Source: Undibacterium_A arcticum
GTDB taxonomy: Bacteria > Pseudomonadota > Gammaproteobacteria > Burkholderiales > Burkholderiaceae_D
Reading direction: 5' to 3' (one strand)
Assembly (NCBI RefSeq): GCF_042660705.1
Contig: NZ_JBHSUQ010000001.1
DNA: 64,000 nucleotides
Shown here one piece after another: positions 18,555 through 26,131 of this stretch (its first letter is position 1; the number at the start of each line of letters is the position of its first letter). Under the pieces are notes generated by a model. It saw only the letters and a list, made by a program, of their open reading frames with translations, was not told the origin of the DNA and did no database searches. Both the position numbers and the translations under genes were made by a program.

Positions 18555-18880
18555 GGATCAATTTCCTTCAGGAGGGTTCTGAGGTTAGTAAATCGCTCGC
18601 GCCAGAAGACCCCGTAGTGGCTCATCCAATCGACTAGCGGCCTGAGGCCCTCAGGCTCGGCACGATAATAGACGTTCCGGCCTTCGGGGCGCTCGGCGAC
18701 CAGGCCGGCCTGCTTCAATGACTTGAGGTGTTGGGAGATGGCGCCCTGCGTCACGCCGCTCCCCCGCGTCAGCTCGACCACGGTAATCTCGTCGGACCCG
18801 ACGATCCGCTCGAACACGGCTCGCCGAGTGGGGTCGGCGAGGGTGCGCATGACAGTGTTGATGGTGGCGGCTTCAATCAT
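18551..18880 (-). CDS. ArsR-family transcriptional regulator
   Basis: The 109-residue winged-helix protein reads LADPTRRAVFERIVGSDEITVVELTRGSGVTQGAISQHLKSLKQAGLVAERPEGRNVYYRAEPEGLRPL, the standard ArsR/SmtB core. It has no Cys metal-binding motif, so it is probably not a metal sensor. It overlaps the AHSA1 gene downstream. Overlapping palindromes just upstream of its start suggest autoregulation. Confidence 0.92.
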   Translation of the reverse strand: MIEAATINTVMRTLADPTRRAVFERIVGSDEITVVELTRGSGVTQGAISQHLKSLKQAGLVAERPEGRNVYYRAEPEGLRPLVDWMSHYGVFWRERFTNLRTLLKEIDP

Positions 18881-18890
18881 AGTCTATACA

Positions 18891-18913
18891 TTAGTATTTA
18901 CTAATTGATTAGT
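18891..18913. promoter_or_regulatory. Overlapping palindromes, candidate ArsR operator
   Basis: TTAGTA-TT-TACTAA (18891-18904) and ACTAAT-TG-ATTAGT (18900-18913) are both perfect dyads that overlap by five bases, 11-33 bp upstream of the ArsR ATG. ArsR repressors bind such 12-2-12 type dyads over their promoters. Confidence 0.65.
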
Positions 18914-19380
18914 CAAGCCTAATTTGTTGCGGCGACTTCAGTGCGCCGATCGCTGTTTCATGCGCCACGCTAATTTCATCGATGGCGGGCTCGCGCGGCT
19001 CAGTGCGGGAGTGTAGATCAAGGGCATCACACACCGACCTGTGAGGTGCATCTCACAGGTTTGATTGTCAGGGGGGGCGTGAACTTGGACGGTCAAAGCC
19101 GATACGGGGCACGCTTTCCTTGGCGGCAATTTCCATACTGGATTGCGTTACTTAAGTTCGAAAAAAGTCATCAAATCGACCGCACGGCGATCCTTGAAGA
19201 GCTTGTGCCGGCGCAAAAATAACACCGCCCGTTGCGTTTACATTCGCGTTTGTCAGGTTGACGCGGACCAGCGGCAAGCCGCGTTCGGCCGATGTCGCAC
19301 GCCGGAATCGGTCGTCATTGCCAAACCCGTCATTTCAAGGATTTATTGCTCGCATTCATCCATCGCCGGGAGAAACCCAG
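18914..19380. other. Spacer without a supported gene
   Basis: Between the ArsR promoter and the VOC gene there is CACCGACCTGTGAGGTGCATC, a partial dyad around 19035-19060, and a run of seven G at about 19073. Short open frames here have no recognisable family. Confidence 0.4.
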
Positions 19381-19853
19381 ATGCAAAAAATCAGTCCGTG
19401 CCTTTGGTTCGATCAGGACGCCGAACAGGCCGCCAATTTCTATGTCTCCATCTTCAGGAACTCGCGGATCGTCGAGGTTGCCCGCTTCCCGGAAGGGGCG
19501 CCGCGGCCGGCAGGAATGGTCATGACGGTCCGGTTTATTCTCGACGGGCAAGAATTCTGGCGCTCAATGGAGGGCCGGAATACACCTTCTCTCCCGCCAT
19601 TTCTATGGTCGCGTACTGCGAGACACAACGCGAGTTGGATGACCTGTGGGAGCAACTCTCTGCCGGCGGCGCCGAAGTGCAATGCGGATGGCTGCAGGAT
19701 AAATTTGGCGTGTCGTGGCAAATCGTTCCCACGGCATTGCCGGCGCTGATGAGCGGTAAGGATGTCGCCGCGACGCAACGTGCGATGGCGGCGCTGCTGC
19801 AAATGAAAAAGCTCGATATTGCGGCCCTGCAGCGCGCTTATAACAATAGCTAG
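19381..19853 (+). CDS. VOC family (3-dmu-9_3-mt / PhnB-like) protein, frameshifted
   Basis: The first half reads MQKISPCLWFDQDAEQAANFYVSIFRNSRIVEVARFP and the second ALNGGPEYTFSPAISM...LQDKFGVSWQIVP. Together they make a complete PhnB/3-demethylubiquinone-methyltransferase-like VOC domain of about 157 residues. One T is missing near 19556: GAATTCTGGCG should be GAATTCTTGGCG. The stop codon TAG at 19851-19853 is made of the IS630 target TA and the first G of the element. Function is unknown; such proteins may bind small metabolites. Confidence 0.85.
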
Positions 19854-21017
19854 TGTAGTGTTGCATTCTTGATGCTTCGTATTGAAATTCCGCACTTGAA
19901 AGGCTATTCTTTCGTATCTGATAGGAGAGTGCCAGTGCGAATTGCGACCGAGATTGTGCTTACGACGGAAGAGCATGCGGAACTTGCGGCGTTGATTCGC
20001 TCCGGTCTCACCAGTGTGAGGCTGGCGCTGCGTGCGCGCATTGTGCTGCTGGCGGCCGAGGGCATACAAAACAAGGACATTGCTGTGGAACTTGGCGTGG
20101 ACCGTGGGCAAGTCAGGCGATGGCGCGAACGCTACGCGCAATTGCGCCTGTCGGGCATTGAGCGAGATCTGCCGCGCGGAGCGCCTGCCGTGAAAGTTGA
20201 TGTTGCCCGCTTGGTTACGATGACGACAGAGAGCACACCCGAAACTGCGACGCATTGGAGCACTCGCAAGATGGCAGCCGAACTTGGTGTCAGTGCCGCC
20301 AGCGTCTCTCGGCATTGGCGAGCCAAGGGTTTAAAGCCGCATCTTGTGCGCGGCTTCAAAGTTTCGCGCGATCCGAAATTTGTCGAGAAGCTCGAAGATG
20401 TAGTGGGGCTGTATTTGTCGCCTCCTGAGCATGCGATCGTATTGTGCTGCGACGAGAAAAAGCCAAGTGCAGGCACTTGATCGCACGCAGCCGGGCTTGC
20501 CGCTGAAGAAGGGACGCGCAGCGACCATGACGCACGACTATAAACGCAATGGCACGACCACCCTGTTCGCCGCGCTGAACGTGCTCGATGGTCAAGTCAT
20601 CGCCCAATGTCAGCAACGCCATCGTCACGAGGAATGGCTACGTTTCCTCCGCAAGATCGACCGAGAGACGCCGAAGGGAAAGACGCTGCACCTTATATGC
20701 GACAACTACGCCACGCACAAGCATCCCAACGTGCAAGCATGGCTCAAAAACATCCGCGCTTCAACATGCATTTCACGCCGACATCGGCATCATGGTTGAA
20801 CATGGTGGAGCGGTTCTTCCGAGATATTTCGGAGAATCGCCTCCGACGCGGGGTGTTCACCAGTGTGCCGGAATTGACCGCAGCGATTGAGCAATACGTC
20901 GCTCATCACAACGCCAATCCGAAGCCGTTCATCTGGACTGCAACGGCCCGCGACATCCTACAAAAAGTGATTCGCGCAAACAGCCGGTTAAGCGGCAAAC
21001 AGAATGCAACACTACAC
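19853..21017 (+). mobile_element. IS630-family insertion sequence
   Basis: The 17-bp terminal inverted repeats GTGTAGTGTTGCATTCT (19853-19869) and its complement (21001-21017) are identical. TA is present on both sides (19851-19852 and 21018-21019), the target duplication expected for IS630/Tc1-mariner elements. The element is 1,165 bp and carries one transposase gene in three pieces. It sits inside the TAG stop of the VOC gene. Confidence 0.92.
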
Positions 21018-21020
21018 TAG
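19935..21020 (+). CDS. IS630 family transposase, two frameshifts
   Basis: The N-terminal part has a helix-turn-helix (AEGIQNKDIAVELGVDRGQVRRWRERY) and a second HTH (TRKMAAELGVSAASVSRHW). The DDE catalytic part is split: VLCCDEKS (first D), LHLICDNYATHKHP (second D) and FTPTSASWLNMVERFF (E). An extra A in the run 20457-20461 and a missing A in 20746-20750 cause the breaks. A GTG start at 19935 is taken because AGGAGA precedes it; TTG/ATG at 19869-19872 are alternatives. The stop TAG uses the flanking target TA plus G. As read it cannot make an active transposase. Confidence 0.88.
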
Positions 21021-21141
21021 CGATCCCTGACGCTCGTGGCAGTGGGAGCGTCGGCACTCACCGAATTAAGGCGCGCAGCGGCGGAATTAAGGGGAGTATT
21101 GCCTTAAACTTGGCATTATCCGCCTGAATTGATTGGCTCTT

Positions 21142-21168
21142 GAAATATACTGGGTCTAGTATATTTTC
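21142..21168. promoter_or_regulatory. Palindrome at the 3' end of prpR
   Basis: GAAATATACT-gggtct-AGTATATTTTC is a 9-10 bp dyad overlapping the prpR stop codon. It shares ATACTGG...AGTAT with the perfect palindrome before prpC (24355-24371). It lacks a T tract on either side, so it is either a weak hairpin or a displaced operator. Confidence 0.5.
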
Positions 21169-22856
21169 AGCCCGGCGCCCGCAATTTGCGCCAGAGCGTC
21201 GTGCGGCTGATGCCCAGATGCCGGGCCGCCGCTTCCCGGTTGCCGTCGAAACGGGCCAGTACCTGTGCCGGTGTTTCGGGCGCTGGCGCGACTGCAGGAG
21301 CAGGTGCGGGTGCGGGCGGCTCGCGTAGTGACATCGACAGTGACGGCGGCAATGACGCCGGCAGTGAGGTGGCCAGTGAGGTGGCCAGTGACGTCGGCGC
21401 GGTACCGGCCAACTCCGGTGCCAGCGCCATCACGAAACTCGGCGACAAGGCCTGCAGTGGTTCTGCCGCCAGATACAGCGCCAGCCTTTCCATCAGGTTG
21501 CGCAATTCACGCACATTGCCGGGCCAGGCATAGCTGCCCAGGAGCGGCGCGCAGGCCAGCACTTCGGCGTGCAGATTCGGATGTGGGCGGGCGCCGAGTG
21601 CGGCCAGCGCATTTCAGGCACCATTCGGCCAGCGGCACCAGGTCTTCGCTGCGATCGCGCAGCGGCGGCAGTGACAGGCGCAACACGCCCAGCCGGTAAA
21701 ACAGGTCGGCCCGAAAACGGCGTTCGCGCACGCGGGCGTCGAGGTCGCAATGGGTGGCGCTGATGATGCGCACATCGACTGGGATCGGGCGCGTGCCGCC
21801 GACCCGCACCACTTCACGCTCTTCCAGCACCCGCAGCAGCCGGGTTTGCAGCGGCAGCGGCATTTCGCCGATTTCATCGAGAAACAGCGTGCCGCGATGG
21901 GCCGCCTCGAACAGGCCGGCGTGGCCGCCGCGGCGTGAACCGGTGAACGCGCCTTCTTCGTAGCCGAACAGTTCGGACTCCAGCAGGGACTCGGCGATGG
22001 CGCCGCAATTGACCGCGACAAAGGGCCGGTTGCCGGCCACCATGCGCGGGTTTTCGCGATGGATCGCTTGCGCCACCAGTTCTTTGCCGCTGCCGGTTTC
22101 GCCCTGGATCAGCACGGTGGCGGGGGATTTCGCATACAACACGATCGATTGCCGCAGCGACTCCATGGCCGCCGAATCGCCGCGCAAGTCGTGCAAGCCA
22201 TGGCGCGCGCGCAAGGTATCGGGGACCGGCGCGCTGCGGTCACGGCGCGCTTCCAACTGCGTGATGCGCGCGATCTCCAGCGCATCGTCGAACGCTTGGC
22301 GGATCGACGCCGCGGAATAGACGAAGACGGCGGTCAGGCCGGCTTCCTCGGCCAGATCGGTAATCAGACCGGCGCCGACGATCACCTTGATGCCGGCAGC
22401 CTTGAGTTCGTTGATCTGGGCCCGTGCGTCTTCTTCGGTGGCATAGGTGCGCTGGGCGATGCGGAAGTCGAAGGTGGCGCAGAATTGCGCCAGCTCCGGC
22501 ATGGTGGTCTGATAGGTGATGATGCCGATCTCGGGCGCAATCTGGCGTGCGCGCGCCAGCGCTTGCATCACGTCGAAGCCGCTGGCCTTGGCGATGACGA
22601 CCGGCACCGACAGCCGGCTCTTGAGGTAGGCGCCATTCGAGCCGGCGGCGATCACCGCGTCGCAGTGCTCGGTCGCCATGCGTTCGCGGATATGGCGCGC
22701 GGCGGCGTCGAAGCCGAGATGGATCGGCTCAATCGTGGCGTGGTCGTCATATTCCAGCGTGATGTCGCGCAACAGGTCGGACAGGCGCGAGACCGAGACG
22801 GTCCAGATCACCGGCTTGTCGGCGCTGTCACGCTGAGGGAAGAGGGGTTTGCGCAT
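21167..22856 (-). CDS. prpR: PrpR, sigma-54-dependent activator of propionate catabolism, frameshifted
   Basis: The N-terminus is the PrpR_N sensor domain (PVIWTVSVSRLSDLLRDI ... VIAAGSNGAYLKSRLSVPVV). The AAA+ domain has Walker A GETGSGKE, loop EEGAFTGSRRGG and Walker B FLDEIGEMP. The C-terminal Fis-type helix-turn-helix (NREAAARHLGISRTTLWRKLRAPG) is in another frame, from about 21600 to the stop at 21167. Near 21611-21616 there is one base too many (or two too few). A low-complexity linker rich in Ala-Thr-Ser-Leu and Ala-Pro precedes the helix-turn-helix. It is divergent from prpB, which has a consensus sigma-54 promoter. PrpR responds to 2-methylcitrate in enteric bacteria. Confidence 0.92.
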
Positions 22857-22868
22857 GGCGTTACGGTC

Positions 22869-22903
22869 GTTTCATGGTGTAAGTATGAAACATACCATGA
22901 AAC
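22869..22903. promoter_or_regulatory. Inverted repeat and TGAAAC array between prpR and prpB
   Basis: GTTTCATGGT and ACCATGAAAC are a perfect 10-bp inverted repeat 15 bp apart. Further copies of (A/G/T)TGAAAC follow at about 22930, 22940 and 22951. The cluster lies about 185-240 bp upstream of the sigma-54 promoter, a suitable enhancer position for PrpR. Confidence 0.65.
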
Positions 22904-23085
22904 ACATCTGCAACGAATCTGCAACATACGTGAAACGAATTTGAAACATATTTGAAACAATATGAGCCGCCACGAATTTTGCGCGATACTGATGACGACA
23001 AGGCAATATCCCAAGTGCTTGATTTAAATAGTTAAATTATTTTCATCGTCGCTGCTGCGCCAATCGTCGCGAAAAACAGGCTGTT

Positions 23086-23101
23086 GGCACGCGCATTGCA
23101 A
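23086..23101 (+). promoter_or_regulatory. Sigma-54 promoter of prpB
   Basis: TGGCACGCGCATTGCA matches the -24/-12 consensus TGGCACGN4TTGCW at every fixed position. It is 64 bp ahead of the prpB ATG. Confidence 0.88.
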
Positions 23102-23164
23102 TACAGGTGCGAACCCGCAATAATTTTCAAGCTTGAAACAGCTTGCAATCGATAAGGTGAACAC

Positions 23165-24055
23165 ATGAGCCAAACCTCAGCAGGCGCTGCTTTCCGCCGC
23201 GCGGTACAAGAAGAATCCCCATTGCAGGTGGTCGGCGCGATCAATGCCAACCACGCCCTGCTGGCCAAGCGCGCCGGTTTCAGGGCGATTTACCTGTCCG
23301 GCGGCGGCGTCGCGGCCGGTTCGCTCGGCTTGCCCGATCTCGGCATCTCCAATCTGGACGACGTCTTGACCGACGTGCGGCGCATCACCGACGTCTGCGA
23401 CCTGCCGCTGCTGGTGGATGTCGATACCGGCTTCGGCTCGTCCGCCTTCAACGTGGCGCGCACCGTCAAGTCGATGATCAAGTTCGGCGCCGCCGCGATC
23501 CATATCGAGGATCAGGTTGGCGCCAAGCGCTGTGGCCATCGGCCCGGCAAGGAAATCGTCAGCAAGCAGGAAATGGTCGATCGCATCAAGGCCGCGGTCG
23601 ATGCCCGCACCGACGACAACTTCGTGATCATGGCGCGCACCGACGCACTGGCGGTCGAAGGCCTGGAAGCCGCGCTGGAGCGCGCGCTGGCCTGCGTCGA
23701 AGCCGGCGCCGATATGATCTTCCCGGAAGCGATCACAGAATTGGCGATGTACCAGCAGTTTGCCGCCGCCGTCAAGGTGCCGGTGCTGGCGAACATCACC
23801 GAATTCGGCGCCACCCCGCTGTACACGGTGGAAGAACTGAAATCAGCCGATGTCGGCCTGGTACTGTACCCGCTGTCGGCCTTCCGCGCGATGAACAAGG
23901 CGGCCGAAAACGTCTACGGCGCGATCCGGCGCGACGGCAGCCAAAAGAATGTGATCGATACCATGCAGACCCGGATGGAGCTGTATGAACGCATCAACTA
24001 CCACGAGTTTGAGCAGAAGCTCGATGCATTGTTTGCGCAGCAGAAGGGGAAGTGA
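23165..24055 (+). CDS. prpB: Methylisocitrate lyase PrpB
   Basis: The 296-residue TIM-barrel enzyme belongs to the isocitrate lyase/PEP mutase superfamily. It has the signature KRCGH at residues 121-125 with catalytic Cys123, and metal-site context LLVDVDTGFG and AIHIEDQ. It cleaves 2-methylisocitrate to pyruvate and succinate, the last step of the methylcitrate cycle. A GATAAGGTGAAC ribosome-binding region precedes the ATG. The gene is intact and first after the sigma-54 promoter. Confidence 0.97.
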   Translation: MSQTSAGAAFRRAVQEESPLQVVGAINANHALLAKRAGFRAIYLSGGGVAAGSLGLPDLGISNLDDVLTDVRRITDVCDLPLLVDVDTGFGSSAFNVARTVKSMIKFGAAAIHIEDQVGAKRCGHRPGKEIVSKQEMVDRIKAAVDARTDDNFVIMARTDALAVEGLEAALERALACVEAGADMIFPEAITELAMYQQFAAAVKVPVLANITEFGATPLYTVEELKSADVGLVLYPLSAFRAMNKAAENVYGAIRRDGSQKNVIDTMQTRMELYERINYHEFEQKLDALFAQQKGK

Positions 24056-24078
24056 TTAACCGTAACGTTAGTACCGTC

Positions 24079-24098
24079 GTTCCTGCGAAGGCAGGAAC
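24079..24098. repeat. REP-like hairpin between prpB and prpC
   Basis: GTTCCTGC-gaag-GCAGGAAC is a perfect 8-bp stem followed by CCAGCGTCTTT. A unit of the same design with compensating changes is at 31725-31744. The rest of 24099-24350 shows further partial repeats (ATTCCCTGC...GCGGGAATGAC) and no gene. Confidence 0.75.
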
Positions 24099-24354
24099 CC
24101 AGCGTCTTTGGTTGATCAACGAACGGTGCGAGGACTCCTCGCACGGATCCCCCCCCCTTACCGGGCGCATCTGCGCTTGCACGCGCAGATCGTTTCGCAG
24201 GCGGACAGCGGGCTGTCCGAATTCCCTGCTACACATTGCGCGGGAATGACGGTGCTTGGTTTTACAGCGCTTGGGGCGATGTTGAAACTACATACTCCCG
24301 GCACAATTTATTAGAATTCATAAAATGCGCACGTCTTTATTGCGCCGTTAAAAA

Positions 24355-24371
24355 ATACTGGTAACCAGTAT
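24355..24371. promoter_or_regulatory. Perfect palindrome ahead of prpC, candidate operator
   Basis: ATACTGGT-A-ACCAGTAT is a perfect 8-bp dyad around one base, 26 bp before the prpC ATG and next to its ribosome-binding site (CAAGGAG). This is a repressor-like position. A related dyad lies at 21142-21168. Confidence 0.6.
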
Positions 24372-24397
24372 ATTAAATTTGCAACAAGGAGAACACG

Positions 24398-25546
24398 ATG
24401 TCCGAAGTCCCAACTTTCAAACCCAAAAAGTCGGTCGCGCTATCCGGCGTCACTGCCGGCAACACGGCGCTGTGCTCGGTCGGCAAGACCGGCAACGACT
24501 TGCACTATCGCGGCTACGACATCCTGGACGTCGCCGACAGCTGCGAATTCGAAGAAATCGCCTATCTGCTGGTGCATGGCAAGCTGCCGAACGCGGCCGA
24601 GCTGTCCGCCTACAAGGCCAAGCTGAAATCGCTGCGCGGATTGCCCGCTGCAGTCAAGGCCGCGCTGGAAGCATTGCCGGCATCGGCGCATCCGATGGAC
24701 GTGATGCGCACTGGCGCGTCGGTGCTTGGCTGCGTGTTGCCGGAAAAGGACGACCACAGCAGCCCCGGCGCGCGCGACATCGCCGACCGCCTGATGGCCT
24801 CGTTCGGCTCGATACTGCTGTATTGGTATCACTACAGCCACAACGGCAAGCGGATCGAAGTCGAGACCGACGACGATTCGATCGGCGGTCATTTCCTGCA
24901 TCTGCTGCATGGGAAAAAACCTTCGAAGTCCTGGGAACAAGCGATGCACACCTCGCTGATCCTGTACGCCGAACACGAATTCAACGCATCGACCTTCACC
25001 GGTCGCGTGATCGCCGGCACCGGTTCTGATATTTACTCCGCCATCACCGGCGCAATCGGTGCGCTGCGCGGCCCGAAACACGGCGGCGCCAACGAAGCCG
25101 CGTTTGAAATCCAGAAGCGTTACGACAACCCGGACGAGGCAGAAGCCGACATCAACAAGCGCGTCGAAAACAAGGAAGTCGTGATCGGCTTCGGTCATCC
25201 GGTCTACACTATCTCCGATCCGCGCAACAAGGTCATCAAGGAAGTCGCGCGCAACCTGTCCAAGGAGGCCGGTTCGACCAAGATGTTCGACATTGCCGAA
25301 CGTCTGGAGACCGTAATGTGGGACATCAAGAAGATGTTCCCGAATCTCGACTGGTTCTCGGCCGTGTCGTATCACATGATGGGCGTACCGACCGCGATGT
25401 TCACGCCGCTGTTCGTGATCTCGCGCACCTCCGGCTGGTCCGCGCACGTGATCGAACAACGCATCGACAACAAGATCATCCGTCCGAGCGCCAACTATGT
25501 CGGGCCGGAAGATCTGAAATTTGTCCCGTTGAATGAACGTAAATAA
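24398..25546 (+). CDS. prpC: 2-methylcitrate synthase PrpC
   Basis: The 382-residue protein is a short-form citrate synthase. Motifs include LHYRGYDILDVADSCEFEEIAYLLVHG, HPMDVMRTG, AEHEFNASTFTGRVIAGTGSD, GPKHGGANE (catalytic His) and GFGHPVYTISDPR. The C-terminus is PLNERK. It condenses propionyl-CoA with oxaloacetate. The start follows CAAGGAGAACACG. Intact. Confidence 0.97.
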   Translation: MSEVPTFKPKKSVALSGVTAGNTALCSVGKTGNDLHYRGYDILDVADSCEFEEIAYLLVHGKLPNAAELSAYKAKLKSLRGLPAAVKAALEALPASAHPMDVMRTGASVLGCVLPEKDDHSSPGARDIADRLMASFGSILLYWYHYSHNGKRIEVETDDDSIGGHFLHLLHGKKPSKSWEQAMHTSLILYAEHEFNASTFTGRVIAGTGSDIYSAITGAIGALRGPKHGGANEAAFEIQKRYDNPDEAEADINKRVENKEVVIGFGHPVYTISDPRNKVIKEVARNLSKEAGSTKMFDIAERLETVMWDIKKMFPNLDWFSAVSYHMMGVPTAMFTPLFVISRTSGWSAHVIEQRIDNKIIRPSANYVGPEDLKFVPLNERK

Positions 25547-25596
25547 ATGCAAATGACAGCACGCAGGTCCCAATGAGCGTAAGCGAGGATCGAACG

Positions 25597-26068
25597 ATGA
25601 CATCCCAGCTACCCCTGTCCAAACTGAGTATCAGGCGGGCATTGAAATCGGATTTGCCGCGCTTACTGGAACTGATTGCTGACGATGACCTAGGTAAATC
25701 GCGAGGGCGTCGGTTCAGACGACGCCTGCTATGCGCACGCCTTTGATCAGATCGACCAGGATGAGTCCCAGTTTTTGATGGTGGGGGAGCTGGATGGCAA
25801 TGTCGTCGCCATGTTGCAGCTCACTTTCATCCCCGGCCTGAGCAGAAAGGGAGCGTTGCGCGCCATGATAGAAAGTGTGCGGGTCGACGGCCATCTGCGA
25901 GGGCAGGGCATAGGCCACTGGATTATCCAGCAGGCGATACAGGTGGCACGGGACCGCGGCTGCAAGTTGGTGCAGCTGACTAGCGACAAGCAACGTCTGC
26001 AAGCCCATCGCTTCTATGGAAGTCTGGGATTTTCTGCCTCGCATGAAGGATTCAAGTTGCCACTGTAA
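25597..26068 (+). CDS. GNAT family N-acetyltransferase, frameshifted
   Basis: The first part (MTSQLPLSKLSIRRALKSDLPRLLELIADDDLGKSR) runs out of frame. The second begins EGVGSDDACYAHAFDQIDQDESQFLMVGE and continues with the GNAT core (VRVDGHLRGQGIGHWIIQQAI, AHRFYGSLGFSASHEGFKL). One base is missing near 25701-25707. The complete protein would be about 157 residues. An in-frame ATG at 25573 is an alternative start. It lies between prpC and acnD on the same strand, but nothing ties it to propionate metabolism. Confidence 0.85.
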
Positions 26069-26131
26069 AAGCAAATCAGGACTCGTCCGTCAGACCGGAA
26101 AATCCCCACTATTCTCAATATTTGACAAGCC

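Noticed and set aside
20431..20799. Programmed frameshifting in the IS630 transposase
   Set aside because: The first break needs a +1 change at AAAAAG, opposite to the usual -1 slippage, and there is a second break at another A run; this fits the window-wide indel pattern better.
24052..24249. Small protein containing VVPAKAGTQ after prpB
   Set aside because: This peptide is the usual false translation of REP-like repeats.
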